Shown here: one piece after another, positions 44,360 to 56,700 of the stretch
How positions within the stretch are numbered: the first letter of the stretch is position 1
Layout of the letters: the number at the start of each line of letters is the position of its first letter
DNA from: Polytrichum commune
Taxonomy: Eukaryota; Streptophyta; Polytrichopsida; Polytrichales; Polytrichaceae
DNA: 64,000 bases
Direction of reading: 5' to 3'
NCBI GenBank assembly: GCA_950295325.1
Contig: OX485808.1
Location: 44,353,180 to 44,417,179 of the forward strand
Translations under genes and position numbers: made by a program
The notes under the pieces: generated by a model
Databases searched by the model: none
What the model was told of the DNA's origin: nothing
The model's input: only the letters and a program-made list of their open reading frames with translations

Positions 44360-46080
44360 TATCATTTCTATCATAAGGTCCACCGATAGAAGTGCACATA
44401 TCAAATTTCATTATGTTCAAAACTCATGAATAAGTCTAGATGTACTTAAAAAGCATAGTTGCGTATAGGGCCCTCAAGCTCTAGTATAAAGCTTAGTGGC
44501 CCTAAATCTCAAGAGAAGACATTATACAATTAAAATTGTGAGCAAAATAGCACGCTTCAACTATAACTCATAGCTGCATAAGGCATGTCCATTATTCATT
44601 TTGTGTATATATATTCATTCAGAAATATGTAGTGCTATAATAGTTTACTATGGATTTTTGTTTTACGATTAAAACACAAATAGTGCAGCTTTTCTCAAAA
44701 GCAACATGTAAAAGTTGCCAAGTATACGATACATGTTTTGTTTGTTGGAGAAGATGTGATATGAAGCACCAATATTTTGTTCTCATGCCTTGTTCACACA
44801 CGTGACACTTTGTCGTTACCATAGTAATAAGACAAACTTTGCAGTTGCATCCAAGTTGTTATCCACCTTGACAATGGCAATTTCAAGTACCGTTATGACG
44901 GTCTTACGGCAATTGCAATATTGTACGATTGGTCACCATCACTTTGGCATAAAGCTTGGCAAAGTTGAAGTATTAAGCTTTATGTTGTGAACATGTTCCC
45001 ATAATTTTTTTTAGGATTTTCCCCACACTAGAATGGGAACTTTTAAAAAAACTTGCACAAAAGGAACCTTGATCGGTTTGTGTGTAGGACAAAAGACTCT
45101 TTGTTACAATAACAATATTGCCAATAATTGTATGTACAAACACTATTACAATTGGATGGCCCTACTTCAAATGTAACGGTACCACAAAAAATTCGTGTGT
45201 GAACAAGGCTTCAATTTCAAGAGACATTTGTGACATGTGGCGATTGAAAGATGTTGTCAAGGTACTTCTTATATCTAATAGACAAAGAGCTTGCATAAAA
45301 GTGGTATCGAACAAAGTGCAACTCTTCACCAAGGACAAAGATAAACATATCACTACATCATTTATGGTATTTACCTAGTGTCACATACTATTCCGAGTTA
45401 CACAATGTTGTAACTTGCTATTGAAACAGTACATTTTTACAAAGTAAAGTCATTCGTTTTTTGTAATTTCCAAACAACTTATTGACCTTTGTTATTTAGC
45501 ATTGAAACTCAATAGTAAGAAGCTGAAGCATTGTGCAAGCCAAACAATAAGTGACACTAAATACCATATAATATGTAGTAGTGAAAGAGAATACCTACAT
45601 TTGATTTGAATATTTGAATATATCAAATAATAATACCTCCACCTTATTGTACATGTTCTCTCCGTTGTTTTTGGATGCTTATGGGAGAAAATCCCCTATG
45701 TATTTTCACGGTGGGGGTAGGTGAGTGCGGGGGTAGCTTCAGTGCATTTGGTGTAGATGGTTGAGTGGAGTTGTTGTCATAGGTCTTCAATAGTGCATAG
45801 TGTATGCCATGTGATATCAAGAAGAGGAGTTTGTAGGTCTTTGGTGATGGTGTTGACAATGGTGAATGTGTTCAAGGAGGTTTCTTCAAATATACCACAC
45901 TGCCCACATCATCATTTGCAAATTCCATAATTGCATTCAACCTATCATATCCCCCAACCTAGCTAGGCCACATCTTAGCAACGTATGCCTATAAATATCT
46001 CCACCTTCTCCCCCTATATCCAACCTTACCATGGATACACCACCTGGGCATCATTGGGATAACAACTAAGACATAAGCGC
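44360..46080. other. Unassigned spacer
   Basis: No supported gene on either strand. A GGGCCCTCAAGCTCTAGTAT phrase at 44468-44487 resembles one at 55364-55383, suggesting another relic of repeat family C. Confidence 0.4.
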
Positions 46081-46089
46081 GGAAAATAA

Positions 46090-48820
46090 TCATCAACCAA
46101 CACCACCAAATCTACAATACTCTCGCAGGAAAAGAAAAGAAAAGAAAACCAAGACCTAATCCGGTACCTTGAATGCATCCACAAATCTAAATTCTCAAAC
46201 AATTCTTTTGGACCTATTTAAACCATCCAAGACCTATATGGTAATTTTCTCATTACACCTACCCAAATCAACGATGAAATCTCATATATAAATAGAATGT
46301 TTCTCCTCAACTACCTCTGCATGCTCCTTCACACACCACTCCAAAGACATCACCGTACTCTTGCATAGAAAGAAAATCACCACCCTAATACCCAACCTAC
46401 GACCCGTCTCTCTAGCAAATAGTATATATAATCTAATTACTAGTATGCTCACCAAAATTCTCACAAACTACATCAAACAATTCTAAATCATCAACCCTCA
46501 AGGAAGGATTTCACAATGAACATATTACCACCCGCCAACTACAGATAGTAATCCCAACTTGAAGATCTTAAAATTTCTCAAAAGGATATCTTATGCTATA
46601 TGTGGACTTCAAAAACACCGTTGGATCCATTAACCATGCTAGACTATATGCAATTATGGAAACCCTCAACATCCCCACACAAACTATATTATTCATTGCC
46701 AACACCTACACCAAGTCCACCATAGCCTTCTAAGGATAATACTTTGGCACCACTCACCCCATCCCCATCATGTGGGGCACCATACAAGGAGACATTCTTA
46801 GCCAATTCCTCTTCATGATATTCCTCGAACCTCTCCTTAGATGTTAGGCCCTGGTAAAGCATGATGTTACCTCTGCACTTCTAACATTGGACACCCTGGA
46901 GGTGCATATGTAGACGATATGCTCCTCATCTCCATTAGCACCTCCTTTCAGAATAAACAAGTTAATAAAATTGAAAGATGCAACCAATGGGCAAGACTGG
47001 CCCTTGGCCTTCCTAAATGTGCCATAATTGGAGCTCCTTACAAACTCTAACTCATTGCCATCAAACTCCACCAAAATCCTCCTCCTCCACCTACAAAATG
47101 ACCCTCGCTTAAACCAACACCATTGTTCTTCTAGGCATGTTGCCGTATATCACCACACACTTTGACATCACTCATTCCTACTTCTCTTCCATGTTATTAT
47201 GCCCAAGCACACTCACATCCTTTTACAACCCATCTTGCTCAGGATAACATCTTTGGGGCCCAAGTTATTCCCACTAGTGGGCCAACAAAGGCATTTTCCT
47301 TCCCCCCACATCCCAACACCACCAAAGCCATTAAATGGGCATGAATAGGGCCACCTGTTGCAAGGCCGCAATGCCCATCCTCATCATACTCGCCAAACCA
47401 TTGGCACCCCCCACACCAACATCCAATTCTTGGCCCATTTTCCGAGACTCATGTTCCAATATCACAAGAATAACCTTTCCCCCAACAACTTAGGACACAA
47501 AGAAATGGTAGCCACGTCCCTTATATGTGTACGCCAATGGGAGGCCCTTCCCCCAATCCTCACTTGGCCACACTCCCTTTTTCCCACCCCCATGAAATTT
47601 CTCCCCTCCCACGCTTGGAAATTCACCAAAAACCTCCCACCCCATACTCATAAACTCACAAATTTTCCACCACTACCACTACTTCCACATTGTCCTCCCC
47701 TCAAATTTCCGATCAACCAAAAGAGACACCGACATAATCAATCTTTGAGGAGGATAATCAAACCCACGCCGGGTACAGAGTATACGCCCCCCTCCATAAC
47801 ACGTACACGACTTGCTATATTTTGTCATGGTCAACAAAACCTTTTTAAAGCAAAAGTAATGGTCATACATGTGTTTATCTCACTCCTCCACCCACACTAT
47901 GACACATACATATTTACAAACAACTTGGTCTTTATATACCTCCTTCGCAATTATATATATTCCCTTGTAACGTATAGACACCACCCATACAAACATCTAC
48001 TTCATGTCATACTCACCCTCACCCCACCCACATCCTTAAGGCCCGCTCCCACACAAGAATTAAAGGGTATGACATTGATGACAAACTCACCAAACAAAGG
48101 GCCCTCGTGATGGTGACACTACTAGATGGTAATGCCATTCACACAACCACCCATCCCTCCACTATTTGCACAGTGAAAACTTTTGTGTAGCCACATGTGA
48201 AACTTAGACTTCCAACTCCTGCTCTATCACAAAGAAAATCTCAAAATTAGGATTTAAATTATATTTGGATTTATGCCCACCCTACCTCAAGACATTATAC
48301 GTTGATTTGATATCAATTCATGCAAGTATTCATGATATCAATAAACACTTGAAAATCACATTGGCCATCCTTACTTGTTCCATCCTCATGCTACTTCCCT
48401 ATGGACACCCCCACCTCCCCTTTGCCTCCTCTCCCCACCTAACAATCTAATTTGTAGAATACACAGATTGCAATGACATATTTTACAAGGCACTATCACT
48501 CGTAAACACACAGATGTATGACATTACTATCCCACACATTCGCCAACTCGCAAGGCAAGCCCTCCCTCCCCGTGTGATAACGGCATATTTACAAGGTACC
48601 ATCCATTACTCTTCCATTAACAACCTTCATGACCTCTATATCCTTAAATCCAAAATGAAATCCTTTTTGGAAACTATTTCACTCAATATGTCATTGAATA
48701 CCTCACATACATGGTCTTCAATAGGAGAAAACGGGAAAATTACCAAGCCCCCAAGTTCCATTAGATTATTTTTTATCCTACTCCATGTGTCAAGTCATGG
48801 GTCTACTTATTGATAGATAT
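46090..48820 (+). mobile_element. LINE retrotransposon fossil (reverse transcriptase and RNase H)
   Basis: Recognisable blocks on plus: LRPVSLANSIYN and LTKILTNYI (about 46395-46480, RT fingers), YVDFKNTVGSINHARLYAIM (46599-46658), GTIQGDILSQFLFMIFLEPL (about 46775-46835) and the catalytic AYVDDMLLIS box (46904-46933). Next comes ERCNQWARLALGLPKCAIIG (about 46974-47032), then an RNase-H-like end (IFTNNLVFIYLLRN, HHPYKHLLHVI, about 47910-48020) and weak similarity to about 48.8 kb. The blocks lie in more than one frame with stops between them, so the element is dead. No 5' end, poly-A tail or flanking duplication was found. The presence of RNase H points to an RNase-H-bearing LINE clade. Confidence 0.75.
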
Positions 48821-49985
48821 GCGTTATACCGTTACTCTTCCATTTATTCATGGCAAGTGTGTCTCACTACACCGTCCATGACATTTAATGTACACTATCT
48901 GCAAAGGACCTAACCTAGATGCCCAAAGTCTAGTAATGTCATTTCCGCTAATTGTGAACATCACGTTATGTGTCAAGCTAAGTAACTACTTGAAGAGAAC
49001 AATTATCTACATTTTGACATAAAGCATATGATTGGGGTGATTTAAATGATATTTTTTTTTGCATTACATGAAGATTTTGACAAACATGGAAATGACATCA
49101 TGTGGTTACACTAACAATCAACTTTGTTGGTCATTAGTGTAACCTATAATAGGTTTCATAATAGGGTAAGTGACACTACTAATCAGATGATACTCAACAC
49201 CAAAAAAGCCAATAAGATAACCTAGAATACGCCTCATAATGGGGTAGGTGAAAACACTACCCATTAGGTGACACTAAGTACCAAATACGATGGAGACTAA
49301 TTCAAGGCCGTTGAAACTAAAACCAACATGAAGTCAACTACGAAAAGGAATGCAAGGTTATTTTTAGAACACACTATTCAAATGGATGAGAAGCAACAAT
49401 TCCCTTTGGCCGTGAAACTTTACTCCCCATGCAATGACGTGGGTAACTTACGATTTTCTTTTACCCTTGGCCGGCCAAAAGTGGCGGAAGACCGAATTGA
49501 GCCTTCACAAAATGAGAGGCCCATATCGTGCGAGAGTGAGATGTATGGAGGGCCTAGATGGTGGGAGTGGGGGAGTGAAATGTTTCGGTGGGCTACATGT
49601 GGGGGAGCGGGTGGGGCCATGCTCCTTGAACGATTGTGAGCCTCAAGTTACAAGGCCATCCACGTGGAGACCAAGTGTAAGTGCAGGGAGGGGCGTGGGG
49701 TGGAGCCTCACACACGTGGAAAGACACAGACAGAAAAGCGGGGAAATTGAATAGCTTGGGTGCAGGCAGATTGGTCCCTTTGGGCAGGAGCAAGTGAGAG
49801 CCCTGGCATGTGACTCGAGCAGCTCCTAAAAGTCGGCCAAAATACATATCCCAGCCAACTCAAGTTCATGCCTCGCCCTCAATTGGCAGCCGCTTCCATA
49901 TATGCTCCACTGCACTGCACTAGTACCCGCGCTACCTCATGCCTGCCTAAGGTGGTCGTTAGGTCCACGTGTGTTACTTGCACTC
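48821..49985. other. Unassigned spacer; two diverged direct repeats
   Basis: Two imperfect copies of a unit of about 75 bp lie at 49139-49290 (CATAATAGGGTAAGTGACAC against CATAATGGGGTAGGTGAAAA). The stretch 49430-49960 is relatively G+C-rich, with several short overlapping frames and no recognisable domain. Confidence 0.45.
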
Positions 49986-49986
49986 C

Positions 49987-50070
49987 GTGTCTGGGGAGAA
50001 TTTTCGGGCATCATCGGTGCAAATCCTAGCTACTGTAGTGTTCCCAAGTCCAACTGCTTCTTCCTTCTTC
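49987..50070 (+). repeat. Dispersed repeat family A, truncated copy 4
   Basis: Only the first third is kept: GTCTGGGGAGAATTTTCGGG, then AAATCCTAG and CCCAAGTCCAACTGC. Confidence 0.5.
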
Positions 50071-50299
50071 TTTTGTTTGGTTTTTGTGTGTGCTGTGTGT
50101 CTGTACGCCATTGCAAGACGAACTATAAGGCCTCCGGGATCCGAAAAAGAGTGTTGGGGGGACTCTCTTCAGTGCACACTATGGCATCACAAAACTCCAT
50201 GATGGGTGAAGATCCTAAGCATGATTAGCTAAGCTAACATGAGGCGTTCTGATATGCCACATACTTTAATCGTATGATCTATGATAGATAAGTCATCCC

Positions 50300-50935
50300 C
50301 CGCCTCCCCCCCAAACCGTATCACATTTTGCAAGAATCTCATCGTACGTGGACTCTTTAAATTCCTTAAGTGCTTTTCCCCAAGCAATTCTAGTAGAGTC
50401 TAAGAGACTTTGCCAAATGTTTCCTTGCATTTTCTGTTCATCTCGCCTATTAGTGTTGAAAGTAAGGGCATTTCTTTCAATTTGAATAGTATAAAGTGTG
50501 ATGCTACTGAGTAGCAACCAAATTCTAAAGACTTTGCTGAGGGATGAAGGAATTCACTTTCTTCCCAAAGACACCATGATGCCAATCAAACGCTCTCCAA
50601 GGTCCCTTTTGTCTAGCCCTAGCTCCATCTTATTGAAGATGCCAGTAGAGTAATCCCAAGCCAATCTAGCAATCCTACAATCTCAAAATTTGTGTATAAT
50701 GATTTCCAGGATGTTGCCTGCACACATGTGGCACTTATCACCCCCGTCCACAATGAATCTAGCCCTGCATGAGTTGACTACCATTGCTTTATGCCAAAGA
50801 GCCCGAATAAAAGCCCTTTCCTTTTTACTCCTCATATTGTCCCAAACATTATCCCACTTGAGTATAAGATTGAGGGTGAGGGCCCCATGCCATTACTCAT
50901 GCATGGACCTTGGGGGAGGATTCTACATCTAAATG
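50300..50935 (-). mobile_element. LINE 3' end fragment, RT zinc-binding domain
   Basis: Minus-strand text reads KKERAFIRALWHKAM, then CHMCAGNILEIIIHKF, DCRIARLAWDY and, further on, LYTIQIERNALTFN, IWQSLLDSTRIAWGKALKE. This is the order of the C-terminal reverse-transcriptase zinc-binding region and tail of plant non-LTR elements. One TGA lies where the family usually has Trp (after IIHKF) and another stop follows SLGRK, so it is a pseudogene. The reverse transcriptase proper is not present in this window on this strand. It is a different LINE from the plus-strand fossil at 46-49 kb. Confidence 0.65.
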
Positions 50936-51039
50936 AGACTCATGCCAATTGCCGTAGTATACCTAAGTAAGTTTTCCCCTTACTGGCATTTAAAGGTCAC
51001 TTCCCATATAAAGGTTAATGGATGACTTTTGTGGCCCTT

Positions 51040-51215
51040 TATCAATTTCCATAGTCCAACTGGTTACATGTTGTGATCTTCCAGTTTGTCTTTATTAATT
51101 TAAGGTATATCCCATCAATTCCTCTAAAATGATTGGTATTTATCCTAAAGTCTTGAACTTCAATTGGTTATTTCTCAAACTCAACCGGTTCATATGTAAT
51201 TGATTGCTCATGAGC
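51040..51215 (+). repeat. Dispersed repeat family A, copy 5
   Basis: Lacks the first part. Keeps AACTGGTTACATGTTGTGAT, AAGGTATATCCCATCAATTC, GTCTTGAACTTCAATTGG and TTTCTCAAACTCAACCGG. Confidence 0.6.
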
Positions 51216-52680
51216 AATCTTCTACCTTGCAGTGGACTACTAAAAAGCAGTTGACTTGGGCAAACGATTATTTTTGTGCAATTAACTTCTGAGATGACTA
51301 CTTGTGAGCACAGGGGGTGCACTTCATTGTCAAGTTGAACACCACGTGCGATAAAACAAAATCTACTTTTTACATAAAGCATCACCAAAATGGTTCAAAA
51401 GTTTATGATTTTTTTTTCATGAGTAGATATACATAGTATCTATTACATAGTAAAAATTGGTAACCAAATTTGATGATTTGTTTTTTTTTATAAAACATAC
51501 CGTTTCTAACTAGAATGAGGCAACATTGAACTAAACAAATTACTACAAAAAATGAAGATGACTAAAAATTTCAAAAAAATATACAAAAGATATTATCAAT
51601 GGTTATGTGTATGTAGAAAAAATATCATAATTTTAAAAATTATCTATGGCATGTAATATAGGGTAGCAAACTTTTATCGCACGTGGTTATGAAATGTAAG
51701 GGGGTGTGATCCCCCCGTGCTTGTGAGCATTTGTTTGCCCTTGCATTCGACACACCATGGCAACTGCTCTAAGAAACATTCATTGAAGTTGATTGGATGA
51801 TAGCATTTGACTAGTTTAGAAGACGATTGCTCCCAATGGTCAACATTTTACCCCAAGTAAAGTGATTTGCCCCTCCCCCCCCCCCCCCCGACGTGATGTT
51901 TTTGGGTCTGGTGTTACGCTACTGTCACATGACTTGACTTGATGTGGCGGACACTACTGTGAAATCCCTACCTAGGAGAAGTGGGCTAGTCAAAATTAAA
52001 AATTAATTTTAAAAATAAAAAATAAAACTATTTAAGACCACTACCTTAAGGCATGTAGGAATTGAGTGGCACATGGCAACGCTTGCAATTAAGCATAGTC
52101 ATTTTCATAGGCTCATGCTATGATGAGATAGGACTAGGCATACGCTCATAGTACAAACACCATTCTATGTTCAAATGTTGACAAAATTGGTCAAAGAGTG
52201 GACATGTATTTGTCACTTGAAAAGAAAGGAACTTCACGTTGACCTCTAAGAAGTTATGCATCTCGACTCTGATCGTGAAACATGAAGTGACAATTTGCAT
52301 GACTCATGCATGTTGAATGGATTAGACAATTTCTGATCCTATCCAACAACCAAAATTGTCTATGGAGTTGGGTTGAACCTCCTCATAATACTATTGATAC
52401 CCACTACTAAAAAACATGATCCTAGAACACACTTCCCATTTTGACACAAGCAATCGTTGGGACATGACCCCATTTACTATCTAATTTATGATAATTATAG
52501 GTTGGACTCCACACATGTAAATGGCGTCATGTCCAATGACCGCCTGTGTCAAATGGAAATTTTGTTGTACGACCACATTTTGTATTAGTGACCATATGGC
52601 ACTTGTGACCCCATGAGACAGGATCCCACATTACCCGCCACCTAATCTGTATTGTGCTTTCGATTCTGGTGCACTCTAAG
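51216..52680. other. Unassigned spacer with a C homopolymer
   Basis: A run of about 15 C residues lies at 51875-51889. AT-rich elsewhere. No supported gene on either strand. Confidence 0.45.
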
Positions 52681-52690
52681 GTGACTCCAT

Positions 52691-52920
52691 CAGTGTCCAG
52701 GGAGATTTTGGCCATAACCCACCAAGATCCTAGAGTCTTCAAGTCCAACTGGTTCCATAGTTGACATTTTTCGGTTTTTCTTTATTGATTTAGGGTATAT
52801 TCCATAGATTTCATCTAATCAGTAATTTTCATGATGTCTTGAACTTCAGCCGGGTGTTTCTCCACTCTACCAGTTCATCTGTAACTAGCGGCCAGTTGTC
52901 TCCATTCATTGAACGGCATT
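52691..52920 (+). repeat. Dispersed repeat family A, copy 6
   Basis: Near full length: GTGTCCAGGGAGATTTTGGC, CCAACTGGTTCCATAG, TTAGGGTATATTCCATAGAT, GTCTTGAACTTCAGCCGG, CATCTGTAACTAGCGGCCAG. Confidence 0.6.
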
Positions 52921-53726
52921 CCCAAGGGAATTCATGGGTGAAAATTTCACTCACAATTGCAGATCCAAATGTACTGATGAACCATTTGAAGGGCGCTTTT
53001 ACAACAAGGTATGCAGATGTTGGTCAGCTACTATTTTAATCAGACACCTATGTTTGATTGGTGTGTGGTTAGGTCAGGATTAAAGAACAAACATCATAAA
53101 GAAAAATATTTAAAAGAGATTGAACAATGTTTTCAAATTCTATCAAGTACTTCTCACTCGCTCGTGAATGCATTTGAGAGGACCTATGTATTCAATCAAC
53201 AATCATGCATGTCCGATAATCATCACTACTTCATGGTACATTTGCTTTTCAATCTGATTTGCGAAGTTGAAACACTTATGTTCATGCACACACTCAACAT
53301 TTCAAACCAATCTTGACTCTTCTCGACATCCAAATCCAACTCTGTTTCTGAAAGTAGTCAAATTTAGTGCATTTAAAATGCGTACAAAAGGTTTACTTTT
53401 CAAGTTTCTCATTTTGTCAGCAAGTCACAATACCCTGGGAATGGGCAGGACCCAAAAATCTAAACAAGCTCACCATCTTGCTGTGCTAATTTGAGAGAGC
53501 TTACCCGCATGAATGAATGGATGAAGTATACTTATAGCAGGTGCAACCCACTCCAATTCATACGATCTAATTAAAATACACCTCTCCATGAGGGATCCCC
53601 TGTCTTATACTCATGTTTTCCTACCATGTTTGCCTTTTGCAAACAAACAAATTTCTGCTCTACCAGATTGAGAGTACTACAAAGGGACTTGAGGAAAGGA
53701 AATAAAAATATTTGAACAATCTGAGT
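52921..53726. other. Spacer downstream of TypA
   Basis: The 3' flank of the TypA gene. A stretch at 53180-53225 resembles 17370-17430. No clear polyadenylation signal was assigned and no other gene is seen. Confidence 0.4.
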
Positions 53727-56700
53727 TTAGGCCCGGCCCTTCTTTTGCATTTTTGGGTTCTTGGCTATACGGATGCTCACAGGCGTCACCTCCACAAGCT
53801 CATCTTCTTGGATATATTCGACACAATCATCCAAGCTCAACTCTATAGGTGATGCTAACACAACTGCGCAACACAAGCAAACACCAATACACAACAAAGA
53901 TTTCAGTACATGAGAGTATATAATACTCAACTTACACCATACTTGGACCCTTAAAGGACCGGGGATGTGTGTATATGGGATACATAATGGTTTGTACAAA
54001 TCCCCAACAAATATTGAAATAATAGTTTATCTGGTCTACGATATTGAATTCGTATTTAGGACACCCTACTAAGAAGAGAAAGTGAAATTAAAGTCATGTG
54101 ACAATGGTGATTAGGTCTCCTAAGTGGTATGTATTTGAGTGTAGGTCATTAATGAGATCAAATGTCCCTATAATTCATTCTACAAATGTGTATGCTCCAA
54201 TTGGCCTAAGGCATGTGATGCGTAGTCCAATTATGGACATTATAACATTTGACAATTTTTGCTAGAATTACCAAGATATAATTATAAAATCTCTGTGACA
54301 CCTTCAGGCACAGAATGGGCCCCTCAGACCTGGGTTGAGAGGTCCATATCAATCACATGATGCCATGTGACACTCCATGATAAAAATACAACTTATTTGC
54401 ACCTAGTTTAACCTGCACGTAAGGATATACAAGCAATGAAAAGGTGAGATTTGAGCACAAAGAGGTTAGAGATGAGACCTGTAGCTTCCTTGTTTGACCG
54501 CACATTGGTTGCAGCCTTTCTCTTGCAAGCATTCAATGCCAAATCACCGGGCCTTTGATGAATGCCAATAATTTGGCCCTTGTAGACATCAATTCCTGGA
54601 GCCAAGAAAAGGTTGCCTCTCTCTTGACAACTGAAAAGGGCATAAGAAGTTGTCGTTCCAGTCTCAAAAGCAACCTGCAGAGTCAACAATAAAATACTCA
54701 AGTTAGAACTTATCGAAGATGTCAAAGAAGAACCGTAGCAAATTTAAGAAAAAATCGTATCAAGGTGGTTTGTGTATTAATATTTAATTTTCTGATTCAG
54801 CACTAGAAACCACCATCAAATTAAATAAATTACTGATGTTTACCAATAAAATCACTAATGGTTGTCAGGATGTTAGATAGTTGTGTGAAAAGGACATGGT
54901 ACTTCTAAGATCCATTTCAAACTGTGGCCAAGGGCTGAGCCCATGAAATTATGAGGGCCCTTGACCCTCATTCAAAGGCCGTGGATCATGAATATTGAAT
55001 CTTGTGTAGTCACAGGCCTTCAAGGGTAGTATAAGGAAATATGCAACCAGCTCTTGACCAAATGCTGTTTCATTATCCACTCCATTCATATGGGCCCTTC
55101 TACATAGTTAATCAAGGGTTGCAAGATTGGACTGTCACGGTCTCATAGTTTCATGTTAGACCCACCTCTTTGAGGTGGACTTGACCCAAAATCCGGTAGA
55201 CCATGTAAGTTTATCCATTTCATGCCACGTAGGACTCCATGTAGGTTTTTCATCCATTGAAACTTCCTTGGTCCTATAGGAGAAGCTCTAGAGTAAAGTG
55301 AACTGGGAAGATCTGGCATTTTCCACCACTAAGAGGTTTTCAATTTCAATGGTTCTGGGCCCTCAAGCTCTAGTGCAAAGTGCTCCTACAATGTGTGTTC
55401 TTAGTGCAAAACCTGTTCAGTATGGTAGCAGTTCTATACTGCATGGTATTGCAAACATTTGAGCCTGCATAACACCTATCATTTTTTTGTTTGTGCAGCA
55501 TGTCACAGGGTTAAGAATTTAGGGTTTAAGGTTTAGTGTTTAGAGTTTGGAGCATACAATTTAGAGTTTGAAGGATAGATTTAGAGTTTAAGGTTTGGAG
55601 TTTAAAGTTGGGCTTACCAAAGATCCTTGCTCTCGTGTACTAATATCTCCAGCCCATTCCCCATATCCATGGAACACAGTGTTCAAAAGAGCCGTGCCCC
55701 TCGTTGCTGTGAGCATAGCATTACGCAAACCGAGCAAACCCCGGGTTGGCATTCTATACTTCACCACAGTTGTATTCTCCACCCTGTGTTAACAATCATG
55801 AAAAGACGCCAATTAATACCTTTGCTTACCCCTTCCCTCAAGAACCATCACATCATCACATGTAAGCTAAGTGGGCCTAACTAGGACATTTTAAGCTCTA
55901 CATCCACTTATCCTTTTAATCTAAGATAATTAGCAATTCTGAATCAAGGCAGTAGTCATTTTCCTCAAAACATTTTGAGCTCATGTCATATCTTATTCAT
56001 TATCAAAGTGAAAGATTCTCTCATTGAATGATTGAACAGGTCCCCCCAATTATATTGAGTATTGATCCTAAATGGTGAACAAATTTTAAGCACATAGCCC
56101 AATCTCTTTTGAAGACATGTCTTTTTCAAGTCCATTTTTAGATCCACACCTGCAATCAAATATAGATGTTCGTTTAAGATAGGTATCTGAATAGGCTTGC
56201 TTACCTTGACGGATAAAGGTTATATTGAATATACAGCAGTATAATGTGAAGACATCATCAATCACTGATTCATTCGAGAAATATTAGATAGCCCTATAAC
56301 ACTGACTTGTCAAGGATAAATTAAACAGGAACCAGCTCCTAGTTGTAGCTGACTGTCTCTAGATAAAATGAAACATCAGTTTATGATTCAGATGGATATG
56401 GAAGTCACTACATAATCATATCGAAGAAGCAGGGTTGTAATAATATGTTAGATAAGAAATTAAGTGAAATTTTGAGTTCTGAAACTTGGCAGTGCAGGTG
56501 AAGTGTAGCTGTTCATTTAGAATGGACATACCCTGAAGTTGACATGTCAAGCATTTGTCCACGTCGCTTTCCCAACATATCCACTACAGCTCCCACATAC
56601 TCTTCGGGTACCTCCACAATAGCATCCTGCCAAAAATATGCAAAGCTTATAAGACACATACATTGATAAATACAATCTCAGCAATAAACACTACTTGCAA

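Noticed and set aside
47162-47700. Long plus-strand frames rich in Pro, His and Thr
   Set aside because: They belong to the decayed middle of the LINE, where C-rich composition leaves frames open by chance. Only the later RNase-H-like part is kept as evidence.
49328-49850. Overlapping frames on both strands in a G+C-rich patch
   Set aside because: No domain, no splice-consistent extension and mutual overlap; compositional artefact.
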